Shown here one piece after another: positions 6,534 to 12,698 of a DNA stretch of 12,698 bases. Source of the DNA: CAZEIW01 sp964512305 (GTDB lineage: Bacteria; Pseudomonadota; Gammaproteobacteria; Burkholderiales; Burkholderiaceae_F). The stretch covers positions 1 through 12,698 of the forward strand of contig CAZEIW010000242.1 in assembly GCA_964512305.1 (NCBI GenBank), in the 5' to 3' direction. The notes below the pieces were generated by a model that saw nothing but the letters and a program-made list of their open reading frames with translations, made no database searches and was not told the DNA's origin. Made by a program: the position numbers and the translations under genes. The stretch's first letter is position 1. Each line of letters starts with the position of its first letter.

Positions 6534-8049
6534 GCACCGTCCGGTGCAGAGACATCAGCACGAGGTTGCGCAGGCTGCGCAACAGCATCAGCTCCTCGGG
6601 GCCCGGTCCGCGCGGGTCGGTGGCGAAGCGGTCGGCGTAGATGAAGCCCGACACCTGCCCGGGCTGCGCGAGCGCCATCAGCAGGAAGCTGCGCGTGCGG
6701 CCGAAATCGCGCTCGAACCAGGCCGGCAGCTGCGCGCGCACCTTCTCGGCGCCGGCATCGCCGATGTACAGGTCGGTCGCGCGCGCGATTGCCGCCGCGA
6801 ACAGATGGTGTTCGGTGGCGATCGGGAAGTCGAAGCGGGCGCGCGGCTCGCCCAGCATGACGCACGAACGTACCGCGCCGCCGGCGTTGGCGAGCGCCAG
6901 CGCGGTGCGCTCGAACCCGAGCCCGGCATGGATCGCCTCGAGCGCGATGCGCACCGCCGGATGGGGCCCGGATGCATCGTGGCCCCGCGTCAGCGCTTCG
7001 GTCGCATCGGCCAGCCCGGCCAGCAGCAGCTCGCGCGCGTTGGCCGGCCGCGGGCTGTCCGTGTCCGGCTGCACCGGGGGCCGCGGCGGCGCCTCGAGGC
7101 GGACACTATCGATCGGAACCACGGCGGCAGCCACCGGGTTCGCGCTCGGCGCCACTCCGCACGCGCTCTCGAACTCGCGCGTGCGAGCCGCGGCGGCATC
7201 GAGCAGGCGCGCAAAGTGCGGCCGGTCGAACGCGAACGCGGGCGTGAAGCGCTCGAGCACGGCATCGAGGGCGGCATCCGGAGCGCCCTCGTCGCTGTGC
7301 AGCGCCGTCATGGCCTCGTCGGCGAACTGGGCCGCGACGCGGATCCGGTCGGCCGCCGTGCGGGGCGCGGCAAGGCGGGGCGGCAGGGTCTGGGTGGCCG
7401 CCACGATGCGATCCGGCACGTCCCACTGGCGCAACACCGCGCCGGCGATTTCCTCGAAGCTGCAGCCGAGCACGCGCCGGGCGGCGACCGCGATCCCGAT
7501 CCGCTGCGCGCTCGCCTCGGCGCGCACGCGGGCGAGGAAGTCGGGGGCGAATACCGCGACCATCAGGCGGCCGACGCTGCGGAACATCGCGGCGATGAAC
7601 GCCTCCTCCGCTTCGACGGCGTCGCCCCCGCCGAGCAGCTCGGCGGCGACGCTTCCGGCGAGCAGCGTGCGGCCGAATTCGGCGCGCAGCATCGCGGCCT
7701 GGCGCGGTCCGACCAGACGATCGAGCAGCACCAGCGAGATCGCGAGCGCCCGCACGCGGTTGAAGCCCAGCAGCGTGATCGCGCGGGTCACCGTGGTCAC
7801 GGGCGGCTGAGCGACCCGGAACGGCAGCGTGTTGGCGACGTGCAGCAGGCGCTGCGTGAGGGCGACGTCGGCGAGCACGGCCTCGGCGAGCGCCGCGATC
7901 GCCTCATGGTCGCTGTCGAGCAGGCGCGTGAGCCGGGTCAGCGTGGCGCCGAGCGACGGCAGCCCCGGCTCGGTGCGCAGCGGCGCCAGTACCGTGTCGA
8001 TCGAGAATGTGGGGGCCGGCCGCTCGGCCGTGGCCTCGCCCTCTGTCAT
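6520..8049 (-). CDS. HDOD-domain signalling protein with C-terminal GAF-like domain
   Basis: The 509-aa protein begins with an HDOD domain (about residues 25-230), a helical relative of HD phosphohydrolases usually without the catalytic HD pair. The recognisable core is LPSLGATLTRL, DVALTQRLLHVANT, and the VTRAITLLGFNRVRALAISL stretch. Residues about 342-500 look GAF-like: an amphipathic helix AVRIALEAIHAGLGFERTAL, a beta-rich centre, then SGFIYADR. HDOD-GAF proteins are usually assigned to signal transduction, but I cannot name a ligand or partner. The start is uncertain. The ATG at 8049 (MTEGEATAERP) is chosen because it lies close to the first conserved part; it has no clear Shine-Dalgarno, and a TTG at 8184 would add 45 arginine/proline-rich residues. 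It lies between dcd and the decarboxylase in the same direction. Confidence 0.8.
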   Translation of the reverse strand: MTEGEATAERPAPTFSIDTVLAPLRTEPGLPSLGATLTRLTRLLDSDHEAIAALAEAVLADVALTQRLLHVANTLPFRVAQPPVTTVTRAITLLGFNRVRALAISLVLLDRLVGPRQAAMLRAEFGRTLLAGSVAAELLGGGDAVEAEEAFIAAMFRSVGRLMVAVFAPDFLARVRAEASAQRIGIAVAARRVLGCSFEEIAGAVLRQWDVPDRIVAATQTLPPRLAAPRTAADRIRVAAQFADEAMTALHSDEGAPDAALDAVLERFTPAFAFDRPHFARLLDAAAARTREFESACGVAPSANPVAAAVVPIDSVRLEAPPRPPVQPDTDSPRPANARELLLAGLADATEALTRGHDASGPHPAVRIALEAIHAGLGFERTALALANAGGAVRSCVMLGEPRARFDFPIATEHHLFAAAIARATDLYIGDAGAEKVRAQLPAWFERDFGRTRSFLLMALAQPGQVSGFIYADRFATDPRGPGPEELMLLRSLRNLVLMSLHRTVRPAR

Positions 8050-8217
8050 GGCAGTCGCGCAACGAGAGACGGGTCGATCGGGAAAGATTCGGGCCGGCGC
8101 GTGGCGACGCCTTGGCCGTGCCGGCCCAGGATAGGGCTGCAGCCGCCTGCGAATGACCGGATTAGCGCGGCTCGCGCCGGGCAATTCGGGCGTCAGGAGC
8201 GGCCGGGGCAGGGCCGG

Positions 8218-8241
8218 CCGGCCGGCTTCGGTGCCGGCCGG
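8218..8241 (-). terminator. Strong stem-loop just after the dcd stop
   Basis: CCGGCCGGC and GCCGGCCGG form a perfect 9-bp stem with the loop ACCGAA on the minus strand. It starts 3 bases past the dcd stop codon. The following bases are GC-rich with no U-tract, so it resembles the tract-less stem-loops often seen at gene ends in high-GC genomes. It would separate dcd from the HDOD gene, whose start is about 170 bases further on. Confidence 0.5.
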
Positions 8242-8244
8242 ACT

Positions 8245-8808
8245 TCACGTCCGGGGCAGCGTGACTCCTGTCTGGCCCTGGTATTTGCCGCCGCGGTCGC
8301 GATACGAGGTTTCGCAGACCTCGTCGGACTCGATGAAGATCACCTGCGCGCAGCCTTCGCGCGCGTAGATCTTGGCGGGCAGTGGCGTCGTGTTCGAGAA
8401 CTCGAGCGTCACGTGCCCTTCCCATTCGGGCTCGAGCGGCGTGACGTTGACGATGATGCCGCAGCGCGCATACGTGCTCTTGCCCAGGCAGATCGTCAGC
8501 ACGTTGCGCGGAATCCGGAAGTATTCGATGGTGCGGGCGAGCGCGAACGAGTTGGGCGGGATGATGCACACGTCGCCGCGGAAGTCGACGAAGGAGTTGG
8601 GATCGAAGGCCTTGGGGTCGACGATCGTGCTGTTGATGTTGGTGAAGATCTTGAATTCCGCAGCGCAGCGGATGTCGTATCCGTAGCTTGAGGTTCCGTA
8701 AGAGACGATTCTCTGGCCATCGACGCTGCGAACCTGCCCGGCTTCGAACGGTTCGATCATTCCCTGCGCCGCCATCCGGCGAATCCAGCGGTCGCTCTTG
8801 ATCGTCAT
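8245..8808 (-). CDS. dcd: dCTP deaminase
   Basis: Dcd deaminates dCTP to dUTP, which dUTPase then converts to dUMP for thymidylate synthesis. The 187-aa product matches the family length. It shows SYGYDIR (41-47), the IIPPNSFALARTIEYFRIP block (82-100), KSTYARCGIIVNVTPLEPEW (110-129), the catalytic glutamate in VTLEF (E136), and a C-terminal KYQGQ closing segment. The ATG at 8808 has GAGG five bases upstream and gives the usual MTIKSDRWIRRMA opening; longer in-frame starts run into unrelated intergenic sequence. It is divergent from the DSD1-family gene at 9089. No dut gene is in the window. I see no sign of a fused dUTPase domain. Confidence 0.96.
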   Translation of the reverse strand: MTIKSDRWIRRMAAQGMIEPFEAGQVRSVDGQRIVSYGTSSYGYDIRCAAEFKIFTNINSTIVDPKAFDPNSFVDFRGDVCIIPPNSFALARTIEYFRIPRNVLTICLGKSTYARCGIIVNVTPLEPEWEGHVTLEFSNTTPLPAKIYAREGCAQVIFIESDEVCETSYRDRGGKYQGQTGVTLPRT

Positions 8809-9088
8809 CGTCGCCTCGCTCGGTTGATGCAGGGGTTGGGGCCGGTTGTACCAAGGGCGGCGGATTTTACGGCACGCGGGTTTTCCCCTGCATTCAGGGC
8901 CCAGGCGACGCCCCCAAGACGAAGGTGGGACTTGCGCCGGGATTGATAGTGAGATACAAAACCCTGCCTCCCAGCCGTCGGGACGGGCGACCCTATCAGG
9001 AGTAAGGACGGCGGATGGTGCATCGCGCAAGAGCGCCGTGCATGGCATGCGGCCCCGGGGCAGCCGGGTTTCTCATTGGAACTGGAAT
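8809..9088. other. Divergent intergenic region between dcd and the DSD1-family gene
   Basis: This 280-bp gap must hold the promoters of both divergent genes. I see only weak candidates. For the plus strand, TTGCGC and TACAAA are separated by 17 bp (8934-8962). For the minus strand, TAAAAT near 8866 lacks a convincing -35. At 8999-9008 there is a good ribosome-binding-like stretch (AGGAGTAAGGA) six bases before an ATG at 9015. That ATG opens a 60-codon ORF out of frame with the downstream enzyme. No tRNA, riboswitch or mobile element is recognisable. Confidence 0.4.
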
Positions 9089-10279
9089 ATGCCTTTGGAC
9101 TGGACCGCGGTGGAGGAAAGCGGGGCACTCAAGGAATACCGCCCGCGGCGGCCCATGCCGACGGACTGGATTCCGGCTCAACCCGGCGATGGGCTGAAGG
9201 ACATCGACACGCCCGCGCTGCTGGTCGATCTCGAGAAGTTCGAGGGCAACCTGAAGAAGATGATGACCGCGGCGGCGCGCGCCAAGGTCAGGGTTCGCCC
9301 GCACGCCAAGACGCACAAGTGCGCGGAGATCGCCCGCCGCCAGATCGAGGCCGGCGCCGTGGGCGTCTGCTGCCAGAAGCTGGGCGAAGCGGAGGCGATG
9401 CTGGCGGGCGACGTCGCCGACGTCCTGATCACCAACGAGATCGTCGGCGAGGCGAAGATGCGCCGCCTCGCGCGCGCCGCTCGCAGCTACGCGCCGGCAC
9501 GCCTCGGCGTGTGCGTCGACGATCCCGAAGCGGCGCGCCAGCTGGCGTCGATCCTGCGCTCCGAGCAGGCCCGCCTCGACGCCTACATCGAGATCGACGT
9601 CGGCCAGAACCGCTGCGGCGTGGCCGACTCGCAGGCCGTGGTCGAGCTCGCGAGGATCCTCGCGACCAGCCCGCAGTTCACGTTCAAGGGGATCCACGCC
9701 TACGCCGGCCTCGCGCAGCACCGCCGCGGCGTGCCCGAGCGGCGCGCCGCCGTTGCCCATGCGTCGGTGCGCGCCGCGGTGGCGCGCGACGCGATCCTGG
9801 CCGCCGATCTGCCGTGCGAGATCGTCACCGGCTGCGGGACCGGCACTTACCTGTACGACGCGACCAGCGGCGTCTACAACGAGGTGCAGCCCGGCTCTTA
9901 CGTGTTCATGGACATCGACTACGCGAAGAACGAGCTGGACACCAACGGGCCGAAATTCGAGCATGCGCTGTTCGTGCTGACCACGGTGATGAGCATGAGC
10001 GGCGATCGCGCCACGCTCGACGCCGGCCTCAAGGCCTTCTCGACCGACTCCGGCCCGGCGCAGCCCACCTTCGACGGCTGGCGCGTCTGGAATGTCTCCG
10101 ACGAGCACACCGTGCTCCTGCGCACCGAGGACACGACGCCGATCAAGCTCGGCGACAAGGCGCTGCTGATCCCCGGCCACTGCGACCCGACCGTCAACCT
10201 GCACGAGTGGATCGTCGCCACCCGCAAGGGCACGGTCGAGGCGGTGTGGCCCGTGGATGCGCGGGGGAAGATCTACTGA
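9089..10279 (+). CDS. DSD1-family PLP enzyme (D-serine dehydratase / D-threonine aldolase type)
   Basis: The 396-aa fold-III PLP protein belongs to the group of D-threonine aldolase, 3-hydroxy-D-aspartate aldolase and eukaryotic-type D-serine dehydratase. Diagnostic motifs are IDTPALLVDLEKFEGN (39-54), the PLP-lysine block RPHAKTHKCAE (lysine at 74), VGVCCQKLGEAEAM, GQNRCGV, GCGTGTY, and the C-terminal metal site GHCDPTVN (H364 and C366). To my knowledge His-x-Cys zinc ligands are typical of D-serine dehydratase, while characterised D-threonine aldolases use His-x-Asp, so dehydratase or a related lyase is slightly favoured. The start at 9089 (MPLDW) has only GGA eight bases upstream; ATG 9047 is an alternative. 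It is the only plus-strand gene, divergent from dcd and convergent with the VWA gene. Confidence 0.88.
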   Translation: MPLDWTAVEESGALKEYRPRRPMPTDWIPAQPGDGLKDIDTPALLVDLEKFEGNLKKMMTAAARAKVRVRPHAKTHKCAEIARRQIEAGAVGVCCQKLGEAEAMLAGDVADVLITNEIVGEAKMRRLARAARSYAPARLGVCVDDPEAARQLASILRSEQARLDAYIEIDVGQNRCGVADSQAVVELARILATSPQFTFKGIHAYAGLAQHRRGVPERRAAVAHASVRAAVARDAILAADLPCEIVTGCGTGTYLYDATSGVYNEVQPGSYVFMDIDYAKNELDTNGPKFEHALFVLTTVMSMSGDRATLDAGLKAFSTDSGPAQPTFDGWRVWNVSDEHTVLLRTEDTTPIKLGDKALLIPGHCDPTVNLHEWIVATRKGTVEAVWPVDARGKIY

Positions 10280-10326
10280 ACGGCTGAATCTGCTCGCGCC
10301 TTGCCGCATCCGCTCCGGACCTCATT

Positions 10327-10365
10327 CCCCTCTCCCGCTTGCGGGAGAGGGGTAGGGGTGAGGGG
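10327..10365 (+). repeat. Palindromic repeat, copy A
   Basis: The core at 10327-10352 has 12-base arms CCCCTCTCCCGC and GCGGGAGAGGGG with TT between them. A 13-base tail (TAGGGGTGAGGGG) follows. It begins 47 bases after the DSD1-family stop and is the mirror image of copy B at 10380-10418. A transcript from either side would fold into a strong hairpin here, so it may serve as the end signal for the plus-strand gene, although no T-tract follows. Confidence 0.85.
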
Positions 10366-10379
10366 CCAGCGGGGCACCA

Positions 10380-10418
10380 CCCTCACCCCCGGCCCCTCTC
10401 CCGCAAGCGGGAGAGGGG
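10380..10418 (-). repeat. Palindromic repeat, copy B, overlapping the end of the VWA gene
   Basis: The core at 10393-10418 is the exact reverse complement of copy A. The tail at 10380-10392 (minus strand CCGGGGGTGAGGG) is identical to that of copy C at 12569-12607. Copies A and B stand tail to tail 14 bases apart, so together they can also form one long hairpin. Copy B lies inside the VWA coding frame and contributes its last codons and TGA stop. Confidence 0.85.
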
Positions 10419-11633
10419 AGCGGGAGTTCCAGATCCGCCGGCGCGCGCCAGGATGTGCGCCAGGTCGCTCAGGCTGTCCAGGTTGTGCACCGGCAGGAAG
10501 CAATCGACGTGCGGCAGGATCGCGCGGATGCCGCGCGCCTTCGGCTCGAACGCGTCGTAGCGCAACAGAGGATTGAGCCACACCAGGCGCCGGCAGGACT
10601 TCGACAGCCGCTCGACCTGAACGCCCAGCTCGCGCGTGTCGCCCTGCTCGAGGCCGTCCGTCATCAGCAGCACCGACGGATTGCCCGAGAGCACGCGCCG
10701 CGCCCAGCGCAGGTTGAACTCCTTCAGGCAGTGCGCGATCCGCGTGCCTCCCGACCAGTCGTCGACCGCGCCGACGACGTCGCGCACCGCGACATCGGGG
10801 TCGCGCGACCTGAGCTGGCGCGAGATCGGCGTCAGCCGCGTGCCGAACACGAACGAGTCGACACGGCGCTCGGCGTTCGTAACGGCGTGCAGGAAATGCA
10901 GGAAGCTGCGCGAATAGCGGCTCACCGAGCCCGAGATGTCGACGATCGCGACCAGCGGCTCGGGGCGCGTGCGGCGGTGCTTGTACGGGAACTCGGCGAG
11001 CTCCCCGCCGCGGCGTGCCGACGAGCGCAGCAGCGCGCGCAGGTCGAGCCGCGTGCCGCGGTGCGCGGCGGCGTAGCGCCGCGTCGCCTGGGCGGCGAAG
11101 AACGGCTGCAGCTCGGCGATCATGCGCCGGGCGGCCCGCCATTCGGCGGCGGTCATCGTGTCGAAGTCGGCCTTGCGCAGCTGTTCGCGATCGGACCAGC
11201 TCAGGTGCGCGTCGATCTCGAGGCGCTCCTCGGCCGGCGGCTCGGCCGGCGCGGTGCGCAGCGGGAACAGCGCCTCCGACAGGCGCCGGTTCGGTGGCGG
11301 TTCCGGAACCGCTCCGCCGGCGCGCGCGCCGACCTCGGGCAGCAGCAATCGCAGCATCTGCCCGAGCAGATCGGGATCGCGCCAGAACACGGCGAACGCC
11401 TGGTCGAACAGCAGGCGGTGCTCGGCGCGGTCGATCATGCACGCGGCCAGCGTGGCATGAAAATCGGTGCGCGACTCGATCCCGGCCACCCGCAGCGCTG
11501 CCAGCGCGAGCAGCACGCGATCGCTGCCGAGCGGCAGGCCGGCGGCCCGCAGCACGCGGCCGAAGTGCACCACGTTTTCCGCCAGGCGGCCGGGCAGCGC
11601 CCGGGCCGGGTCGGCGCCGGTCACGCCGGTCAT
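10383..11633 (-). CDS. VWA domain protein, CoxE-like
   Basis: The 416-aa protein has a helical N-terminal region (about 1-215) and a C-terminal von Willebrand A domain (about 225-395). The metal-ion-dependent adhesion site is complete: DISGS (D232, S234, S236), the threonine in SGGTRIAH (T297), and the aspartate in LLMTDG (D326). CoxE-type proteins work with a MoxR AAA+ partner to load cofactors or assemble metalloenzymes; the partner lies directly upstream here. The ATG at 11633 overlaps the moxR stop by four bases (ATGA), so translation is coupled. Oddly, the last 11 residues (PLSRLRERGRG) and the stop codon come from a palindromic repeat rather than conserved protein sequence. Carbon monoxide dehydrogenase genes are not in the window, so the client is unknown. 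Confidence 0.9.
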   Translation of the reverse strand: MTGVTGADPARALPGRLAENVVHFGRVLRAAGLPLGSDRVLLALAALRVAGIESRTDFHATLAACMIDRAEHRLLFDQAFAVFWRDPDLLGQMLRLLLPEVGARAGGAVPEPPPNRRLSEALFPLRTAPAEPPAEERLEIDAHLSWSDREQLRKADFDTMTAAEWRAARRMIAELQPFFAAQATRRYAAAHRGTRLDLRALLRSSARRGGELAEFPYKHRRTRPEPLVAIVDISGSVSRYSRSFLHFLHAVTNAERRVDSFVFGTRLTPISRQLRSRDPDVAVRDVVGAVDDWSGGTRIAHCLKEFNLRWARRVLSGNPSVLLMTDGLEQGDTRELGVQVERLSKSCRRLVWLNPLLRYDAFEPKARGIRAILPHVDCFLPVHNLDSLSDLAHILARAGGSGTPAPLSRLRERGRG

Positions 11634-12559
11634 GCCGCCGCCGCGCGTATCCGTTCGACCAGGCGCGCCGCCTCGGAGCCCTGGATGCGCGCGATGTCGT
11701 CCTGGTACTTCAGCAGCACGCCGAGCGTGTTGTCGACGACTTCGGGATCGAGCGCCACCGCGTCGAGGGCGAGCAGCGCGCGCGTCCACTCGATCGTTTC
11801 CGAGACGCCGGGCAGCTTGTAGAGCTCGATCTCGCGCAGGCCCTGCACGAACGCGACGATCTGGCGGCTGAGGGCCTCGCGGGCTTCCGGCGCCTTGCGG
11901 CGCACGATCTCGAACTCGCGCGCGGCGCTCGGGTAGCCGACCCAGTGGTAGATGCAGCGCCGCTTGACCGCATCGTGGATCTCGCGCGTCCGGTTCGACG
12001 TGATCACGACGATGGGCACGCGCTCCGCGCGCACGGTCTTCCACTCGGGGATCGTGATCTGGAAATCCGACAGTACCTCGAGCAGATAGGCCTCGAACGG
12101 CTCGTCGGTGCGGTCCAGCTCGTCGATCAGCAAGACCGGCGGGACGGGGTGGGGTTGCAGAGCGCGCAGCAGGGGGCGGGCGATCAGGAAGCGCTCGGAG
12201 AAGAGGTCGCGGGCGAGTTGCTCGCGGGGACCGGCCGGAGAGGGGAGTGAGGGGCGGGCGGCTTCGGCGAGGCGGATCTCGAGCATCTGCTGCGCGTAGT
12301 TCCACTCGTACGCGGCCGCGTTGACGTCCAGGCCCTCGTAGCACTGCAGCCGGATCAGCTCGGCGCCCAGGCCGGTGGCGAGCACCTTGGCGATCTCGGT
12401 CTTGCCGGTGCCGGGCTCGCCCTCCAGGAACAGCGGCCGGCCGAGGCGCAGCGCGAGGAAGACCGCGGTGGCGAGCGAGCGATCGGCGACGTACTGCTGG
12501 CCGGCCAGCAGGTCGGCGGTTGCGTTGATGGAGGTGGGTATCTGAATCTGGTTTGACAT
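11630..12559 (-). CDS. MoxR-family AAA+ ATPase, CoxD-like
   Basis: The 309-aa AAA+ ATPase shows Walker A GEPGTGKT (47-54), Walker B VLLIDE (142-147), sensor 1 in VVITSNRTREI (184-194), and the MoxR-type C-terminal lid with LGVLLKYQDDIARIQG (279-294). It is expected to act with the downstream VWA protein as a remodelling or metal-loading chaperone in the cytoplasm. The start at 12559 (MSNQIQIPTS) is chosen because GGAG lies seven bases upstream and the conserved part begins soon after. A start at 12682 would translate a repeat. The Shine-Dalgarno is part of palindromic repeat copy C. Residues 102-117 (PSLPSPAGP region) form a proline-rich stretch that looks like an insertion relative to relatives I recall, and its DNA resembles the same repeat. 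Confidence 0.93.
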   Translation of the reverse strand: MSNQIQIPTSINATADLLAGQQYVADRSLATAVFLALRLGRPLFLEGEPGTGKTEIAKVLATGLGAELIRLQCYEGLDVNAAAYEWNYAQQMLEIRLAEAARPSLPSPAGPREQLARDLFSERFLIARPLLRALQPHPVPPVLLIDELDRTDEPFEAYLLEVLSDFQITIPEWKTVRAERVPIVVITSNRTREIHDAVKRRCIYHWVGYPSAAREFEIVRRKAPEAREALSRQIVAFVQGLREIELYKLPGVSETIEWTRALLALDAVALDPEVVDNTLGVLLKYQDDIARIQGSEAARLVERIRAAAA

Positions 12560-12568
12560 GTATTTGCT

Positions 12569-12607
12569 CCCCTCTCCCGCTTGCGGGAGAGGGGCCGGGG
12601 GTGAGGG
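12569..12607 (+). repeat. Palindromic repeat, copy C, upstream of moxR
   Basis: The core at 12569-12594 has the same 12-base arms as copy A, and the tail CCGGGGGTGAGGG (12595-12607) is identical to copy B. On the moxR transcript the arm nearest the gene (GCGGGAGAGGGG, then AG) carries the Shine-Dalgarno, so folding of the repeat would hide most of it. Copies B and C are oppositely oriented on the chromosome and lie at the two ends of the moxR-VWA operon. Confidence 0.85.
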
Positions 12608-12636
12608 AGCGTGCGTGCATCGTGCCACAGCGCGGA

Positions 12637-12660
12637 CCCCCAACCCCCCCCCAATCCCCC
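12637..12660 (-). other. G-tract cluster, potential G-quadruplex
   Basis: On the minus strand this reads as runs of 5, 9 and 5 G residues separated by ATT and TT. The nine-G run can be divided, giving four G-tracts able to form a quadruplex on the non-template strand upstream of moxR. Just beyond it lies a further run of seven C on this strand (12664-12670). The function is unknown, and homopolymer lengths of this kind are prone to sequencing or assembly error. Confidence 0.5.
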
Positions 12661-12698
12661 GGTGGGGGGGCGGGGCGTTCAAGGGTCCCGCCAGCCCG

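Noticed and set aside
6544..8691. A 715-codon plus-strand frame opposite the HDOD gene and dcd
   Set aside because: It spans two genes and the gap between them, and is arginine/glycine-rich without motifs. dcd and HDOD are clearly real on the other strand.
8996..10309. A 437-codon minus-strand frame opposite the DSD1-family gene
   Set aside because: The plus-strand product has all motifs of its family; the antisense product has none.
10327..12607. Repeats A, B and C as a CRISPR array
   Set aside because: Only three copies exist, in differing orientation and with very unequal spacing. Each is an internal palindrome with a tail, typical of REP-like elements. No cas genes are visible.
12560..12682. 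Upstream extension of moxR to 12682
   Set aside because: The added residues are translated repeat and homopolymer sequence (APSPPAPLPQAGEG), and a good ribosome site directly precedes the ATG at 12559.

Overview
The window is GC-rich chromosomal DNA, tightly packed and mostly read from the minus strand. Gene content and protein style suggest a betaproteobacterium, probably Burkholderiales or a relative: a gcvT-gcvH-gcvP operon behind a tandem glycine riboswitch, a eukaryote-type (fold III) ornithine decarboxylase, dCTP deaminase, and a moxR/coxE-like pair. This placement is inference from gene content; no rRNA or other marker gene is present.

Layout, left to right. Positions 1-137 hold palindromic repeat units downstream of gcvP. 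Positions 138-4614 (minus) encode the glycine cleavage operon gcvT-gcvH-gcvP. Upstream of it, 4629-4863 (minus) forms a two-aptamer glycine riboswitch. Its last P1 strand is shared with a long hairpin just before gcvT, so an ON/OFF switch can be read directly from the bases. Positions 4909-6198 (minus) encode a fold-III PLP decarboxylase, most likely ornithine decarboxylase. It lies behind a near-consensus sigma70 promoter, a leader of about 200 nt, and a small arginine-rich ORF with a perfect Shine-Dalgarno that overlaps the decarboxylase start. Positions 6520-8049 (minus) encode an HDOD signalling protein with a GAF-like C-terminus. Positions 8245-8808 (minus) encode dCTP deaminase, followed by a strong stem-loop. 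Positions 9089-10279 (plus) hold the only plus-strand gene, a DSD1/D-threonine-aldolase-family PLP enzyme. Positions 10383-12559 (minus) encode a CoxE-like VWA protein and a MoxR-type AAA+ ATPase with a 4-bp overlap.

How the genes relate. The left half is amino-acid and one-carbon metabolism under glycine control. The DSD1-family enzyme could feed that pathway if it releases glycine from D-threonine or a related amino acid, but this is only an inference. MoxR and the VWA protein form a typical chaperone pair that matures a metalloenzyme or other complex not present here.

The most unusual feature is how a small palindromic repeat (arms CCCCTCTCCCGC / GCGGGAGAGGGG) has become part of the moxR-VWA operon. 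One copy supplies the moxR Shine-Dalgarno inside a hairpin. A second supplies the last codons and stop of the VWA gene. A degenerate half-copy appears to sit in frame inside moxR. I did not find a clearly new multigene system. The best candidates for new biology are the repeat takeover of gene signals and the small ORF ahead of ornithine decarboxylase.
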